From NCBI GenBank assembly GCA_030762895.1, contig CM061069.1, forward strand, positions 84,653,048-84,717,047: DNA of 64,000 nucleotides, in the 5' to 3' direction. The notes beneath the pieces were generated by a model. That model worked only from the letters and a program-made list of their open reading frames with translations, had not been told where the DNA came from and ran no database searches. The position numbers and the translations under genes are program-made. Below, piece after piece: positions 44,582 through 56,809 of the stretch; position 1 is the stretch's first letter, and every line of letters starts with the position of its first letter. The DNA comes from Sophora flavescens (lineage: Eukaryota > Streptophyta > Magnoliopsida > Fabales > Fabaceae).

Positions 44582-45120
44582 ATTACTTGTAAATTCGGTG
44601 GCCACTTATTTACATATCGTAGATACTCTAAGGACGAACTTAGCGGTGAACTTAGGTATCGGATCTATAGGAATTGAACTTAGGACTTAAATCACGAGAG
44701 TTAGAAGCAGTCATTCGAGGGTTCATTGAATTGTCATGAATCTTATTGGGTTCAATTTAAATACAATTACCACGAGAGTAGGGGTTGGTTTAATTGGGCA
44801 CGGTTATGTATCTCGAGAGGGAACATTAACTTATTTAGGATAAATTCACCTTCAAAGCAATTTTGATAATTAACAAGAGGGGGTAGTCAATTTAGTAGCA
44901 TGAGCATTCTTGTATCTCCAGATTTAATTTGATTGCGATTTTATTTGATTGCGTTTTAAATACTTGATTTGTTAGTTAATCTTATTTCAAAAACCAAATC
45001 TTTTCCAAATCTTTTTCTTGTATAGTTTTAATTAATTGTTATTTAAGATCACGATCTCTGTGGGTTCAATCTTTTTTTTACTTGACGATGAAGCCGTTCA
45101 CTTGCGGATTCATGCTATCA
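44581..45120 (+). repeat. Athila 5' LTR, truncated (540 bp)
   Basis: It aligns with 59115-59702 of the 3' LTR, with a deletion of about 40 bp. The first 820 bp, including any promoter, are missing. Confidence 0.9.
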
Positions 45121-45125
45121 AGTTT

Positions 45126-45143
45126 TGGCGCTGTTGCCGGGGA
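45126..45143 (+). promoter_or_regulatory. Athila primer-binding site (tRNA-Asp)
   Basis: TGGCGCTGTTGCCGGGGA matches the complement of the 3' end of plant tRNA-Asp with one change. It starts five bases after the LTR end CTATCA. Confidence 0.85.
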
Positions 45144-45262
45144 CTGTGCTTTCTTGAATTTCAATTTAATTTTTAAATTGATTTTTCTGGACATTTTATT
45201 TATTTATTTATTTTTCTTTCTCTAGAGTATCTATCTCTCTCTTGCAGGTATTTTTCTCTTTT

Positions 45263-47041
45263 ATGCGAGGATCCCAAAGTCTTAGAAATCTTATTGAAGT
45301 TGACCCCGAGATCGAAAGGACTTTTCATAGACCTAGGAGACTACAAAGACAAAGAGAGCCAGAGAGGTTGATTCCCATTCCACTCATGGCGAATCTACAG
45401 AATACCAAACCACTAAAGGACTACGCAGCCCCAAATGCTAGGGGTTTGCGAACTGGGATTGCTAGGCCAGAAATTGAGGCGAAGAACCACACTATACTGC
45501 CTCAGTTAATTGACATGATTAGGCAACATCAATTTGGAGGATTACCCTCGGAAGACCCGACTGATCATGTGGAGACATTCTTGGAATTCTGTGATGCAAT
45601 AAGAATTCAAGGTGTCCCAATTGATGCTATTCACTTGAGGTTATTCCCCTCCTCTCTGACCGGAAAGGCAAGAGCTTGGTTGAAGTCAGTCCCCGCAAAT
45701 ACTTTGTCAACGTAGGACCAATTGGAGCAGGCATTTTTGGAAAAATTCTTTCCACCATCCAAGACTGCTTACCTACGAACTCAGATCATCGACTTTTTCC
45801 AAAAGGACGGAGAATGCTTATCCAAAGCTTGGGGTCGTTACAAATGATTGCTAGAGTCTTGCCCACATCATGGGCTTGAGAGGTGGTTGTTAGTGCATGC
45901 CTTCTACAACGGATTGGATTACTCTTCGAAGGTGTCACTTGACTCCGCAGCTGGTGGAGCCTTTATGAATAGATCACTGACCGAAGCGTTCAATATCATT
46001 GAAAACGTAGCCACCAACTATCATCAATGGGGTTCAGAAAGAGGTAATAACCCGAAAAAGCTTTCTGGGGGTAAGTTTGAAATGAATAGTAATGATTTAA
46101 TTATGTCTAAAGTTGACTCATTGAGTAAACGTTTTGATAAGCTTGAAAAGGCTAATGTGAGTGCAATAGGTGCTACTAATGTTGTTTATGAGATTTGTGG
46201 AATGCAGGGACATGACATAATGGAGTGCCCACATCGTATCGCTCCTGGATCCAGTGCTTCAGAGGAACAAGTGAACTCTTGTCACAATTTCTATGACACA
46301 AACCCGAAGTTACCAAATTATGTTCCCCCAAATCCTTATAACCAAGGAAGGAAGAATAGTCCTTATCTCTCTTACGGGAACTAAAACAACACGTTGAACC
46401 ACGAATTCCAAGAAGGCCAAGGTAATAGGAAACCCCCATCGGGGTATCCTCAGGTACTAAAATCTAAACTTGAGTCTCTTATGGAAAATTTTGTTGCTAC
46501 TTAAACTAAGCAAAATGAAGAATTTAGGCAACAAGGTAGGTCAGTTAATGAGGCAATAAAAGAGTTAACATATAGGGTAGATAACTTGGTGATCCATAAC
46601 AAGATGTTAGAAACTCAAATTTCCCAACAAGCGGGCAATTCAAATAGGCAACCGGGCAAATTTCCTGGACAGCCTGAAGTGAATCCAATTAACGAACAAT
46701 GTAAAGCTGTGAGTTTGAGGAGTGGTAAGAAACTAGAGGATCCCAAGACTAAAGGGGAGAGTGATAACAAGAGTGTAGATGAGGAGGAGGAACCTACTAA
46801 GACACAACCCTTAGAAGAGGAAAGGCCAAGTGAAAAGGTGTCTAAGTATGTCCCTCCACCACCTTACCAACCCCCGATACCTTTTCCTCAAAGGTTGGCT
46901 AAGGCCAATTTAGATAAGCAATTTGGGAAATTTCAAGAGGTCCTTAAGAAATTGTACATTAATGTACCATTCACTGAGGCGTTGCAACAAATGCCCACAT
47001 ATGCTAATTTCTTAAGGACATCTTGTCAAATAAGAGAAAGG
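45263..47041 (+). pseudogene. gag: Athila gag (broken)
   Basis: The start chosen is MRGSQSLRNLIEVDPEIER. The capsid core reads PQLIDMIRQHQFGGLPSEDPTDHVETFLEFCDA and LRLFPSSLTGKARAWLKS, then shifts frame at about 45712 and continues to RYKRLLESCPHHGL and HAFYNGLDYSSKVSLDSAAGGAFMN. A knuckle-like ICGMQGHDIMEC lies near 46195. After stops at 46382 and 46504 the C-terminal basic/acidic part reads KAVSLRSGKKLEDP and YQPPIPFPQRLAKANLDKQFGKF. Confidence 0.9.
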
Positions 47042-47717
47042 TAGAGGATTATGAAACAATAGCTTTAAATAAGAAGTGCAGTGCTTTAATTCAAAATAAA
47101 TCTCCTCCTAAATTGAAAGATCCAGGTAGTTTCTCTATTCCCTGCTTGATTGGTAACACTAGTTTTGATAAAGCTCTTTGTGATTTGGGGGCTAGTGTTA
47201 GTCTTATGCCCCTCTCTGTTTGTAAGAAGTTGGAGATGGGTAAACTAAAACCCACAACAATCTCCCTTCAATTGGTGGATCGATTCGTAAAATTCCCTGT
47301 AGGCATCTTGGAGGATGTTCTTATTAGAATGGGTAATTTTTTTATTCTTACGGATCTTGTGGTACTTGAAATGGAGGAGGATTCCCAAATCCCCATTATT
47401 CTTGGTAGGCCTTTTTTGACTACTGCAGGAGCAATTATTGATTTAAAAATGGAAAATTGACCTTGACTGTGAGTGATGATAAAGTTGAATTTGATTTAGC
47501 TAAATCTAATGAACACCCTTCTTTTGAGGACTCTTGTTGCAGGGTTGACTTAGTGCACCAAGCGGTGAACGAAGAATCCACTCAAGCTTGTATTGATGAT
47601 CCATTGGAGATGTGCTTGATTGGTGGAGACTTAAGTGCCCATGGAGGAGAAGTAAAGGATTATGCCCGCCTTTTGGAGGCTAGTCCGGAAATTTCCCCTC
47701 ACAAAGCAAGAAAATAA
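47042..47717 (+). pseudogene. pol: Athila protease
   Basis: After a frame change from gag the protein reads IPCLIGNTSFDKALCDLGASVSLMP, the aspartic protease active site in its Athila form (DLGAS). IILGRPFLTTAGAIIDL is the conserved C-terminal block (ILGRPFL). A TGA at 47458 ends this piece, and the linker up to RT follows in another frame. It cleaves the gag-pol polyprotein in intact relatives. Confidence 0.9.
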
Positions 47718-47726
47718 AAACTTGAG

Positions 47727-49400
47727 TTGGAACCAAAGAATAAAGATATGAAAGATGAAGAAGCTCCTAAGGTAGAACTAAAACCTCTTCCTTACATATT
47801 GAGGTATGAATTTCTTGGTCCTAACTCTTCCTATCCGGTAATTGTGAATTCTAGCTTGAACGAGTTGGAAACTGAGAAATTTCGTAGAGAGCTTAGAATG
47901 CATAGAAAGGTGATAGGATATACAGTTGATGATATTAAAGGCATAAATCCTTCCTTTCTCATGCATCGCATTTTAATGGAAGATGATCATAAACTATCCA
48001 TTGAGCATCAACGTAGGTTGAACCCAAATATGAAAGAGGTGGTTAAGAAAAAAATGCTTAAGTTGTTAGATGCGGGGGTTATTTATCCAATCTCCGATAA
48101 TGAGTGGGTTAGTCCGGTGCATGTGGTTCCTAAGAAAGAGGGAACGACTGTTATTCAAAATAAAAATAATGAACTAATCCCTACTAGGACGGTAACCGGT
48201 TGGAGAATGTGCATTGATTATAGGAAGTTAAATAAGGCAACAAGAAAATATCACTTCTCTCTCCCATTTATTGATCAAATGCTTGAAAGGTTAGCTAGGC
48301 ATTCATACTTTTGTTACTTGGATGGTTATTCCGGTTTTCATCAAATCCCTATACATCCTAGTGATCAACAAAAGACAATGTTTACTTGTCCCTATGGCAC
48401 TTTTGCCTATAGGAGAATGCCTTTTGATCTATGTAATGCACTGGCTACTTTTCAAAGATGGATGACTGCAATTTTTTCTGAATTTATTGAAAACACCATG
48501 GAGGTTTTTATGGATGAATTTTCTATATATGAAACTACCTTTGATGATTGTTTGCAGCATTGTGTAGAAACTAATTTGATATTGAATTGGGAAAAATGTC
48601 ATTTTATGGTAAAAGAAGGTATAGTGCTTGGGCACTTGATTTCTGGAAGAGGTATTGAGGTGGATAGGGCCAAAATTGATGTTATTGAAAAATTGCCCCC
48701 ACCGGTAAATGTGAAAGGAGTAAGAAGTTTCTTGGGACATGCCGGGTTTTACCGGCGTTTCATCAAAGATTTTTCAAAAATTTCTAAACCTTTATCTAAC
48801 TTATTGCTGAAAGATGTTCCATTTGATTTTAATGAGGAATGTTTGAGTGCCTTTTGTAGGTTGAAGAAAGCTTCGACCACCGCGCCCATTTTACAAACAC
48901 CGGATTGGCATGAGCCATTTGAAGTAATGTGTGATGCTAGTGACTACGTCGTGGGAGCGGTGTTGGGACAAAGGATAGACAAGAAAGTTCATGCAATTTA
49001 CTATGCAAGCAAAACTCTAGATGGAGCTCAAGCCAATTATGCCACCACTGAGAAAGAGTTACTCGCGGTAGTCTTTGCATTTGAGAAGTTCAGGTCATAC
49101 CTTGTGGGGTCTAAGGTCATTGTGTACACCAACCACTCCGCACTAAAGTATCTCATGATCAGGAAGGAAGCAAAGCCTAGGCTCATCCGATGGATCCTTC
49201 TCTTACAAGAATTCGACTTGGAGATTCGGGATCGGAAAGGGACAGAGAACTTAGTTGCGGACCACCTATCTAGACTTGAACCGTTGGAACATGAGAAGGA
49301 CAACTTGCCTATAGATGATTCTTTTCCCGATGAGCAATTGCTCGCCATCTCGGGAGAGAGTGCTCCATGGTATGTGGATTTCCTGAATTATTTTGTATGA
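47727..49400 (+). pseudogene. pol: Athila reverse transcriptase and RNase H (long open frame, damaged active site)
   Basis: About 557 codons are open. RT blocks are DAGVIYPISDNEWVSPVHVV, WRMCIDYRKLNKATRKYHF, RHSYFCYLDGYSGFHQIPI and MPFDLCNALATFQRWM. The active site is VFMDEFSIYE where Athila-type RTs have MDD, so the second Asp is Glu. RNase H has FEVMCDASDYVVGAVLGQ, TEKELLAVVFAFEKFRSYL and YTNHSALKYL (the usual Asp before HSALKYL is Asn). The frame ends VDFLNYFV. Despite its length it is probably inactive. Confidence 0.92.
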
Positions 49401-50568
49401 GGGATTCTACCATCAGAGTTCAATTATCAACAGAAGAAGAAGTTCTTTTATGATCTTAAGGATCACTTGTGGGATGAGCCTTACATTTTCCGCAAGTGAG
49501 CGGATAGCATTTATAGAAGGTGTATTCCAGAGGTCGAGGTTTCAAGTATCTTGAGTTGTTGTCATTCCTCATCTTATGGAGGACATGCTAGTGCCTTAAA
49601 GACGGTGGCCGGATGTTTGTGCTTGCGTGTGATCCATGTCAAAGAACGGGAAACATCTCAAAGAGGCATGAAATACCACTCAACACGATGCTAGAAGTGG
49701 AGATATTTGATGTTTGGGGAGTTGACTACATAGGACCCTTTCCTTCCTCTTGCAACAACAAGTTCATTCTTGTAGCCATTGATTACGTCTCTAAATGGAT
49801 GGAAGCCATTCCACCCCCAACAAGTGATGCAAAAACCGTGATCAGCTATTCAAGAAAGTGATTTTTCCAAGGTTTGGAATCCCAAGGGCAGTTATTAGTG
49901 ATGGAGGATCACACTTCACTGAAAAACAATTTGAAAAACTCCTACTCAAATACGGAGTCACTCATAAGGTTGCTACACCTTACCATCCTCAAGCAAGTGG
50001 CCAAGTCGAAGTTTCCCACTGAATGATAAAGAGCATTCTAGAGAAGACTGTTTCAAGTTCGAGAAAGGATTGGTCATTATAGCTTGGCGATGCTTTTTGG
50101 GCCTACCGTACGGCTTACAAGACTCCTATTGGGATGACACCCTTTAGACTTATTTACAGGAAGCCATGTCACTTACCAGTCGAGCTTAAGCATAAGGCCT
50201 TGTGGGATATTAAGATGCTAAATTTTGATACCAAGGCTGCCGGAGAAAAGAGAATCCTTCAACTTTATGAACTTGATGAGCTAAGATTGGATGCTTATGA
50301 GTCCGCGAGATCTTACAAGGAGAGAACAAAGAAATGACATGATAATCATATCCTTCGTAGAGAATTCCATGAAGGAGAACTGGTGCTACTCTACAACTCA
50401 AGGGTGCGGTTATACCAAGGAAAACTCAAGTCTAGATGGTCGGGACCATATAAAGTTATGAAAGTATTTCCATATGGTGTCGTCGAGGTTTGGAACCAGG
50501 AACGTGGAACATTCAAGGTCAATGGACAGAGGTTGAAGCACTACCTTGGAGAACATCCACTTAAATAG
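49401..50568 (+). pseudogene. pol: Athila integrase (broken)
   Basis: The N-terminal zinc domain is seen as CCHSSSYGGHASALKTVAG (frame broken) and LACDPCQRTGNIS. The core reads FDVWGVDYIGPFPSS (first Asp), FGIPRAVISDGGSHF (second Asp) and YHPQASGQVEVSH (catalytic Glu), with stops and frameshifts at 49860, 50020 and 50080. The Athila signature CHLPVELKHKALWDIK follows. The C-terminal part LYQGKLKSRWSGPYKV ends at 50568. Confidence 0.9.
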
Positions 50569-51643
50569 GAGGTTTCACTTTCCCTCCTCGATCCATCAAC
50601 AAAGGATTAAAGGGAGTGTGGTCAAGCTTAGGACCGTAAATAAGCGCTTCTTAGGAGGCAACCCAAGCTTTCTTTCCTTTTTTAATTTGTTTTTGAATAA
50701 TTTAAGAAGATTAAGAGAATAAAGATCACAAATTAATGGACTTGCCAAGTTTTTTTTTCAGGTTAGGAAGGCATGAAGAGCAAAAAGGCATAGGGAAAAT
50801 GAAGTCAGAGGAGATCATGGCATGACCCTGATGTTTATCATGGCCATGATGTGAAAAAAAAAGAAAAAAAAGGGGGGTGAGACCAGAATTGATCACGCTC
50901 GGGCCGTGACAGGGGTCACGGCCGTGATGGGGCAACAGCTGAAGATCAGCAAGGAACACGGCCAAGCCGTGATAGCCCTCCAGAGCGTGATGTGAAGAAT
51001 CCAGGAACAGAACGCATCACGGCCCATCATTGATATACGTCACGCCCGTGATGGAATGAGCCCAGTAGAAGCAGAATTGGTCACCGCTAGGCCGTGATTT
51101 CCCTCACGCCCGTGATGAAGACCTACACCATGACCCGAATCGGTCACGGCCTAGCTGTGAAAACGGTCACGGCCGTGACACGTCCATGCTACATTTTTAA
51201 AACCAGATTTTCAGTCTTGAGGGGTCAGTTTCATTCCAACAGCCCTAACCCTTTTCCTCCCCTCTTCACTCCCAAAAACCTCCATAGCCACCATCTCAAA
51301 TCTCCATTCCTCCACACACTCATCACCACATCACTCCTACACATAACCCATCATCTCTCTCCTCTCACATCCATCATCTTCTAACTCTTCTCACCATAAC
51401 CTCTACCATACCCATACACTAAAACCTTCAAAAACTCACCTCCTCATTGATACCCATGCCAAACCAACACTATTCCCTTGCTCCCTACACCTAACCCATC
51501 AACCCAATCAAGCCAAATCCTTCAATCTTGGGTAAAATCAAAAAGTCCCAATTTTGAAACCTTAGCCCCTAAATTCGAAATTTGCAGAAAAATTATAAGG
51601 GGGAATTGTGCATTCTGGTGCTTTAGGATTCATTGGAGCAATC
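50569..51643 (+). other. Athila spacer between pol and the envelope-position ORF
   Basis: No coding domain is seen. 50883-51182 holds a CG-rich palindrome array. 51230-51480 is CT-rich, like an RNA leader. Small open frames here lack domains. Confidence 0.6.
50883..51182. repeat. CG-rich palindrome array in Athila spacer
   Basis: Five or six pairs of motifs occur, such as GGTCACGGCCTAGCTGTGA and GGTCACGGCCGTGACA. Each pair is separated by 5-8 bases and pairs are about 40-55 bp apart. Surrounding sequence is AT-rich. Confidence 0.85.
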
Positions 51644-52708
51644 ATGGCAAACAAGCGCCAAAGGGCAAGCGAAGCCTCACGCCCTCGTACAAGGGGAAAC
51701 AGGAACTTAGGTAACTCTTCTGATTCTGAAACTGATGAGTGTGGATATGGGATTGTTTTAAAAAATAATGCTCAACAAAATAGGTTTAATGTTTTGAAAA
51801 ATAGAAAAATAGTTCAAACAAAGTACATGGATGATGCCTGCATAGACACTCTAGGGCTGACTGTTGACATCAACTGGATGTTGGAAAACATAGGATGGAG
51901 CGAGTTTGCTCGCACCCGATACCCTGCATTTGTTGGCCCTACTCTGGTGTTCTTGAGCTCCCTAGATGCAGAAATTCTGCAAGGGCCATATTGCCTTGAG
52001 GACGGATTACATTCCGGCTCTTTAACCATGATTTTGTGCTAACCCTAACTGAATTCAATGAAATTTTTGGTTTACCTGTAGGGGGTGACAGGAGATACCC
52101 CTTTGGGGTTTAGTGCACATGATTTCTGGTCAATAATTGATTATGAGGGTAGGAGTTTTGATCCTAAGACATCCAATTCCACAGCCCTCGTTAACCCGAG
52201 CTTAAGGTATATGCATAGGGTCATAGCCAACACCTTGTTTGGCCGTGGAGACAGTGACGGATCCTTCCGCCAGGACAAGGTCTTTATACTTTGGGCCATG
52301 CTCCACCCTGAAAGCAATGTGGACACGGGGTCGTTTTTGGCTAGGCACCTCTTAAAGGTTGCCATGAGCTCAAGTGGTACTATTGTCATCGGTGGCTTAA
52401 TCACCACCATATGCCATCATTTTAACTTTGATTTGGATGGTTTTGAGCCCGCCCCTGGATGGACACGTATTACCTTGCAGTCCTGTGAGGCCATGGGGAT
52501 GATCGTCCAGGAGGATGACACCTACTCCATGAAACACCCAAGGCGCAGGCACCCAATTCCCCTCCCAAACCCCACACTCTTGGATATAAAAAATCCGACA
52601 AATTGGAAAGTACCAGTGGGAGATGAGCCTGAGCCTATTGAGATACAAAGGCCGTTACGCCCGCCACCGCCGGCTAGGCAATCTAGACGCCCATCTTCTT
52701 CTTCCTCT
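51644..52708 (+). pseudogene. Athila ORF in envelope position (N-terminal and central part)
   Basis: It starts MANKRQRASEASRPRTRGN and reads through KYMDDACIDTLGLTVDINWML and YPAFVGPTLVFLSSLDAEI. Frameshifts near 52030 and 52090 separate this from DTPLGFSAHDFWSIIDYEG, YMHRVIANTLFGRGDSDG and RQDKVFILWAMLHP. The composition and position match the Athila ORF-1 family found after pol; I saw no signal peptide or clear membrane segment. The frame appears to end AHKPLFI, but those codons belong to the LTR of NA-1. The real end lies at 56810-56955. Confidence 0.8.
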
Positions 52709-52778
52709 GCACATAAACCCTTGTTCATCTAGTCATAAAACTAGATAAGCCAGAGGCTTATCAAATACCCCAAACTTA

Positions 52779-54193
52779 AACCTTGCTTGTCCCCAAGCAA
52801 GCTTAAAACTCAAAAACGACTCAAGACTTGGCAAGCCTAAAGGATCTAATCAATTTCGCACAAATTTCATGCAACTTTACAAAACAGTTTTCTTCTTTGA
52901 TTCCCCCCTTTTATCATCAATGTAATCCCCACATTCACCTACTTTAAACCATTGAGAACTTCATTATTCATGCAATCATTACTCTAAGTTGAGGATCAAG
53001 GATACACACAAAGGAAGATCACCAATTTCAAACAATTGCCTTCCTTACAAGGGTATGTAAAATTTCACTCATTCGCTCAAGTTTGTCTAGGCTATCAACT
53101 TTTCCCTCAATTTCACGTATCAAGAGCACTTCTCATGAATTTGATTTTCATCTCAAAAGTAGTTCCCACGAAAACATGTATGCAACATCAGAAGGTCTTT
53201 TAAAGGTTGTAATGGGGCCTGGCTCAGGGTAGGATAATGAAGGATATTTAGGCTTAAGTCCCTAGGAACTAAGAGAGCATGAGCATTTTGACACTTTTTC
53301 CACTCAAGTTCCTTTTTCCATTTTTCATTTGGGCTCGGGTGACTACAACCTTTTCCTTGATATTATTTTTGTTTTACCCCTTTTCTTTTGGCAATTTTTG
53401 TTTTCTTCTTTTCTTTTCTTTTCTTTTTGCCTTGGTTCAACCCTTATTTTCTTTTTCTCATCCCCATATGACACATACCTTGTAGCCACCCCAAACTTAG
53501 TTTCTCACAACCTTTCTCTTGCTCATTTCCATGCTCTCCTAATCCTAAGATTGGGTTAACATGGTTGTTCAGATTTTGGCTCGTAATGTAGGGTCATCAA
53601 GAAACAATAGGTCAATTGGGCTCAATTTGGCTAACTAGGGACATGCATTAGGGATGGTTCATTTCAGGCCAAGTAGTTATTCAAAGAACATTGCCTAAAT
53701 CATTTGATGCAACACATAAACATGCAAACCATATAGAGATTCAAGCAAATTCGGGAAAGTGCAACTTAACAGTGATTCACACATTCAAAAACAGAGTTGG
53801 AGGCTCAAATCCTCACCTGGACATTTTGCAAACTGTTTGACCGAGATACGATTCCTAGAGTGTGCACCCCCCCTCACCCCAAACTTATCATAAATCAAGC
53901 AATCATAATAAATCTCAAAGTTCAATTTTCAATTTTTTTAAGTGGGGATCAACTTTTCTATTATTAGAACTTAGGGGGAATTCATCAATGGTCAATATAA
54001 TTCAAGCAATCCATCTATGCTCAATACAATTAAAATCCAACAAGCTTGCCGACACGACATTTCATACAAAAACTCTTGATCTTCTCAAATTATTCAAGAG
54101 TGACAAACAAAAACAAAAACACAAACAAAACAAAACAAAAGTTAGGAAAAGAGAGGGATACCTAGCTTGGGTTGCCTCCCAAGAAGCGCTTGT
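52779..54193 (-). other. NA-1 non-coding interior
   Basis: About 1.4 kb without a recognisable domain. It is matched by 63361-64000 of NA-2, so it is part of the family. T-rich and A-rich tracts occur at 53330-53450 and 54090-54145. Confidence 0.6.
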
Positions 54194-55266
54194 TTAACGT
54201 CCCGAGCTTGACTTATTAAGAAGCATCCACCTGGATCCCATAGTCCGGTGTCTGAGAGGCCAAGGGACGCTCATCATATCAAATCCTCCACCCGGATCAA
54301 ATGGTAATTGGAGTGGAGATCGAAACAATATGACCTTATTATCTACTCCACCCGGCCCGGTGTGTGAAAACTTCATTGATCTCTTCAATTATGACCTCAC
54401 TTCCTCTCGGGTCAAATGGTGTTTTCACGAGGAAGTGTGCTAGACAAGTGGGAGGGTCTAATTTACCGGTGTCCACACATGCATGCAAGCCAACATATTT
54501 ATTTAACGCATCAAAATCAGGTTGCTTGGCAAGCATGGTGGAATCCTCCGCCACTTTATCTTCATCTTGATCTCTACCCCCTTGCTCCAGTGCCTTGTTC
54601 TTTGCCAACTCCTCTTCCTTAGGTTGCTCTTCCTCAACATGTGGTTGTTACGGGCCATGACACTTGCCAATTCCTTTTCCTCCGGTTGTTCTTCCTCAAC
54701 ATGTGGTAGTTCTTCCTCAACTCCCCGAGAACTAGTTACACCCCGAGTCATATCCCAACACCCCATCGCTTCTAGTTGTTATGGCTTCGCATTGGCTCTT
54801 AGGGTGGTTCTCGGCATCACTGGGAAAGTCTCTGTGAGACGCTCATTTTGTTGTTCTACGAGGTGACCCAACTCCTCTCTACCGCCGCATTTGCCTTCTC
54901 AAATGATGTCTCCATAGAACTCGCTAACTTATCCATTGCCGCATTGGCCTCTCAAGAGCCAACTCCCAAGGTTGTGGCTGCCAATTCTGTTGAGGTTGTT
55001 GTTGCCAATTTTGTTGAGGTTGTGGCTGCCAGGCTAGACCACCGCCATCATTACTCCAAGCAAAATCCGGATGGTCTCTACTCATATCACCCCAATGCTT
55101 GATTCGACTCGATAATTGTTCGGGGCACTTGTCATTATGCCATGGTTCCACATAAACTTGAGGGAAGTAGAACGGACAACTCCAAGTGTCATGGTTCCCA
55201 TCACAATACTGCATGACCGGAAGCATTCCTTCGTGTACCTCACATACAAAACAAGGCAAGACCAAG
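54194..55266 (-). pseudogene. gag: NA-1 gag-like remnant
   Basis: On the minus strand a piece reads QYCDGNHDTWSCPFYF, then SRDHPDFAWSND, a glutamine/tryptophan-rich stretch (QPQQNWQQQPQQNWQ) and, after frame breaks, FDALNKYVGLHACVD. Cys-His spacing and HPDFAWSN resemble the C-terminal gag region of Athila/Tat elements (HPNFSW). No capsid core was recognised. The identification is by wording and context. Confidence 0.5.
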
Positions 55267-55396
55267 TGGAATCAAAGACGTAGAGAGATAGTAGAAAATA
55301 AAAAGAAAATAATAAAAATAAAAATAAAAATAAGAACAAAAATAACTTAACCAAATAATCAAACTCCCCTAGAATCAGAAAAATTGGTTGTGCCAA

Positions 55397-55414
55397 TCCC
55401 CAAGAACAGCGCCA
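55397..55414 (-). promoter_or_regulatory. NA-1 primer-binding site
   Basis: On the minus strand TGGCGCTGTTCTTGGGGAT follows the LTR end six bases on. It matches the tRNA-Asp type site of Athila except for the middle TCTT. Confidence 0.65.
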
Positions 55415-55420
55415 AAAACT

Positions 55421-56809
55421 TGTTGTGACTCGGCAAGTGTAATAGGGTCGTCGCAAGTAATAAAAATAAACACGGCAAGTAATTCACAGAGGTCGAACTC
55501 AAGGATTGGGATACCAATTCGACTAATCCATGAGGAAGTCGGATACGTTCGGTCAAATTTACGGAAGAAGGTGGTTGAGAGAGAAGATTAATAGCGAAAT
55601 TCAACTAACAATCTAAATAAACTAATTAACTAAAAATCAGAAAACTAAAATGTCCAAGGTCACAAATCCACCTACCCAATATGTACACCCAAGTGATGAT
55701 GAATTCCTCCCTAGGTTCAATTACAATGTCAACCGGGACCCCTAAATTTTCCTAAATCCACTCTCGTGCTCATTAGGACGTATTCGATGATTTGAGTTAA
55801 TTACTTGCTAGGTCTCTTAACCCTAATCTCGAATTCTGTTAATTCGTGTTCCCTATAAGGTTGCACCGATCTCCTACTCACTCTCGTGCAATATTCGATC
55901 GATGATCCTAATTCAAGTTCTAAACGTGAATCGCTGACTAAGCCTCATCACGTTAACAAGTCAATCACGCAACACATATGATTAACACAATCAAATCAGA
56001 ATTAGAAAACGTGAATTGAATTAGAGGAGAAAGACATACATCATATAGAATCTACACTGCCATGGGTGGCTTCATCGTTCCCTCGGACGACGGGGATTAG
56101 TTCCTCATGCTCATAGACAAGCAATCGGAATTCATCCTAAGCCTAAGAATTAAGAGAAAAGAAAAGGAGAAGAAATCCCAGAATAAGGATTACAAAAGGT
56201 CTACAATCAGTTCTGATCCAAAAAGTCCCCCTTTTCTGTTCTGATCTGCTCTATTTATAAGGAGGCCACGCGTCACGACCGTGATGGTCATCACGGCCTG
56301 CCCGTGACGGCTTCTGTTTCTGGCGCGCACTTCTGGAATTTAAACCCTCGCGACGCGAAGGATGTCTCGCGACGCGAGTCTTCTTGTCACGGCCCGTGAT
56401 GTGAATCACGGCCAAGCCGTGATGCTCTCTGCCTTGTGTGGATTTTGGGTCACGGCCGTGATGCACATCACGGCTAGGCCGTGATGGTCTCTGACTTCCA
56501 AGTCTTCATTATTCGCGAGGCGAGCCTTACATTCGCGGGCGAGACCTCCAAAACTGCTTTTTCCCATTGCTTCTTGACTTCCTTGATTCTCAGAGCTTCA
56601 TTTATTTAACCTGAAACAACGAAAGCAACCACAAGCGTAATTCTATTCAAAATAACCTAAAAACTACACAAAAGACGCAAAACGAGTCAAAGTCCAACTT
56701 AGGAACAAAACAAGGCAAATTTGGGCGAAAACGAGATTGAACTCGAATAAATTGGCACATAAACCCTAGTTCATCTAGTCATAAAACTAGATAAGCCAGA
56801 GGCTTATCA
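55421..56809 (-). repeat. NA-1 5' LTR (1389 bp)
   Basis: On the minus strand it starts TGATAAGCCTCTGGCTTATC, a perfect 18-bp inverted repeat around TCTG, and ends GTCACAACA. CG-rich palindromes lie at 56268-56530. Confidence 0.85.
56268..56530. repeat. CG-rich palindrome modules in NA-1 LTR
   Basis: Two module types alternate: CACGACCGTGATGGTCATCA or TCACGGCCGTGATG with TCACGGCTAGGCCGTGA, and TCGCGACGCGAAGGATG or TTCGCGAGGCGAGCC. Each consists of two near-palindromes 5-8 bases apart. Confidence 0.85.

Larger units (their letters stand above)
52709..56809 (-). mobile_element. NA-1: non-autonomous Athila/Tat-related element
   Basis: On the minus strand it has a 5' LTR (55421-56809, TGATAAGCC...ACAACA), a primer site related to the tRNA-Asp site (55397-55414), a short gag-like region, a polypurine-rich AAGTTTGGGGTATT (52764-52778) and only 55 bp of 3' LTR (52709-52763). 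No protease or pol was found. It splits the Athila ORF, whose codons continue at 56810. A second copy lies at 62051-64000. Confidence 0.85.

Noticed and set aside
54522..54866. Plus-strand open frames of 60-114 codons in NA-1
   Set aside because: They are antisense to the gag-like remnant and carry no recognisable domain.
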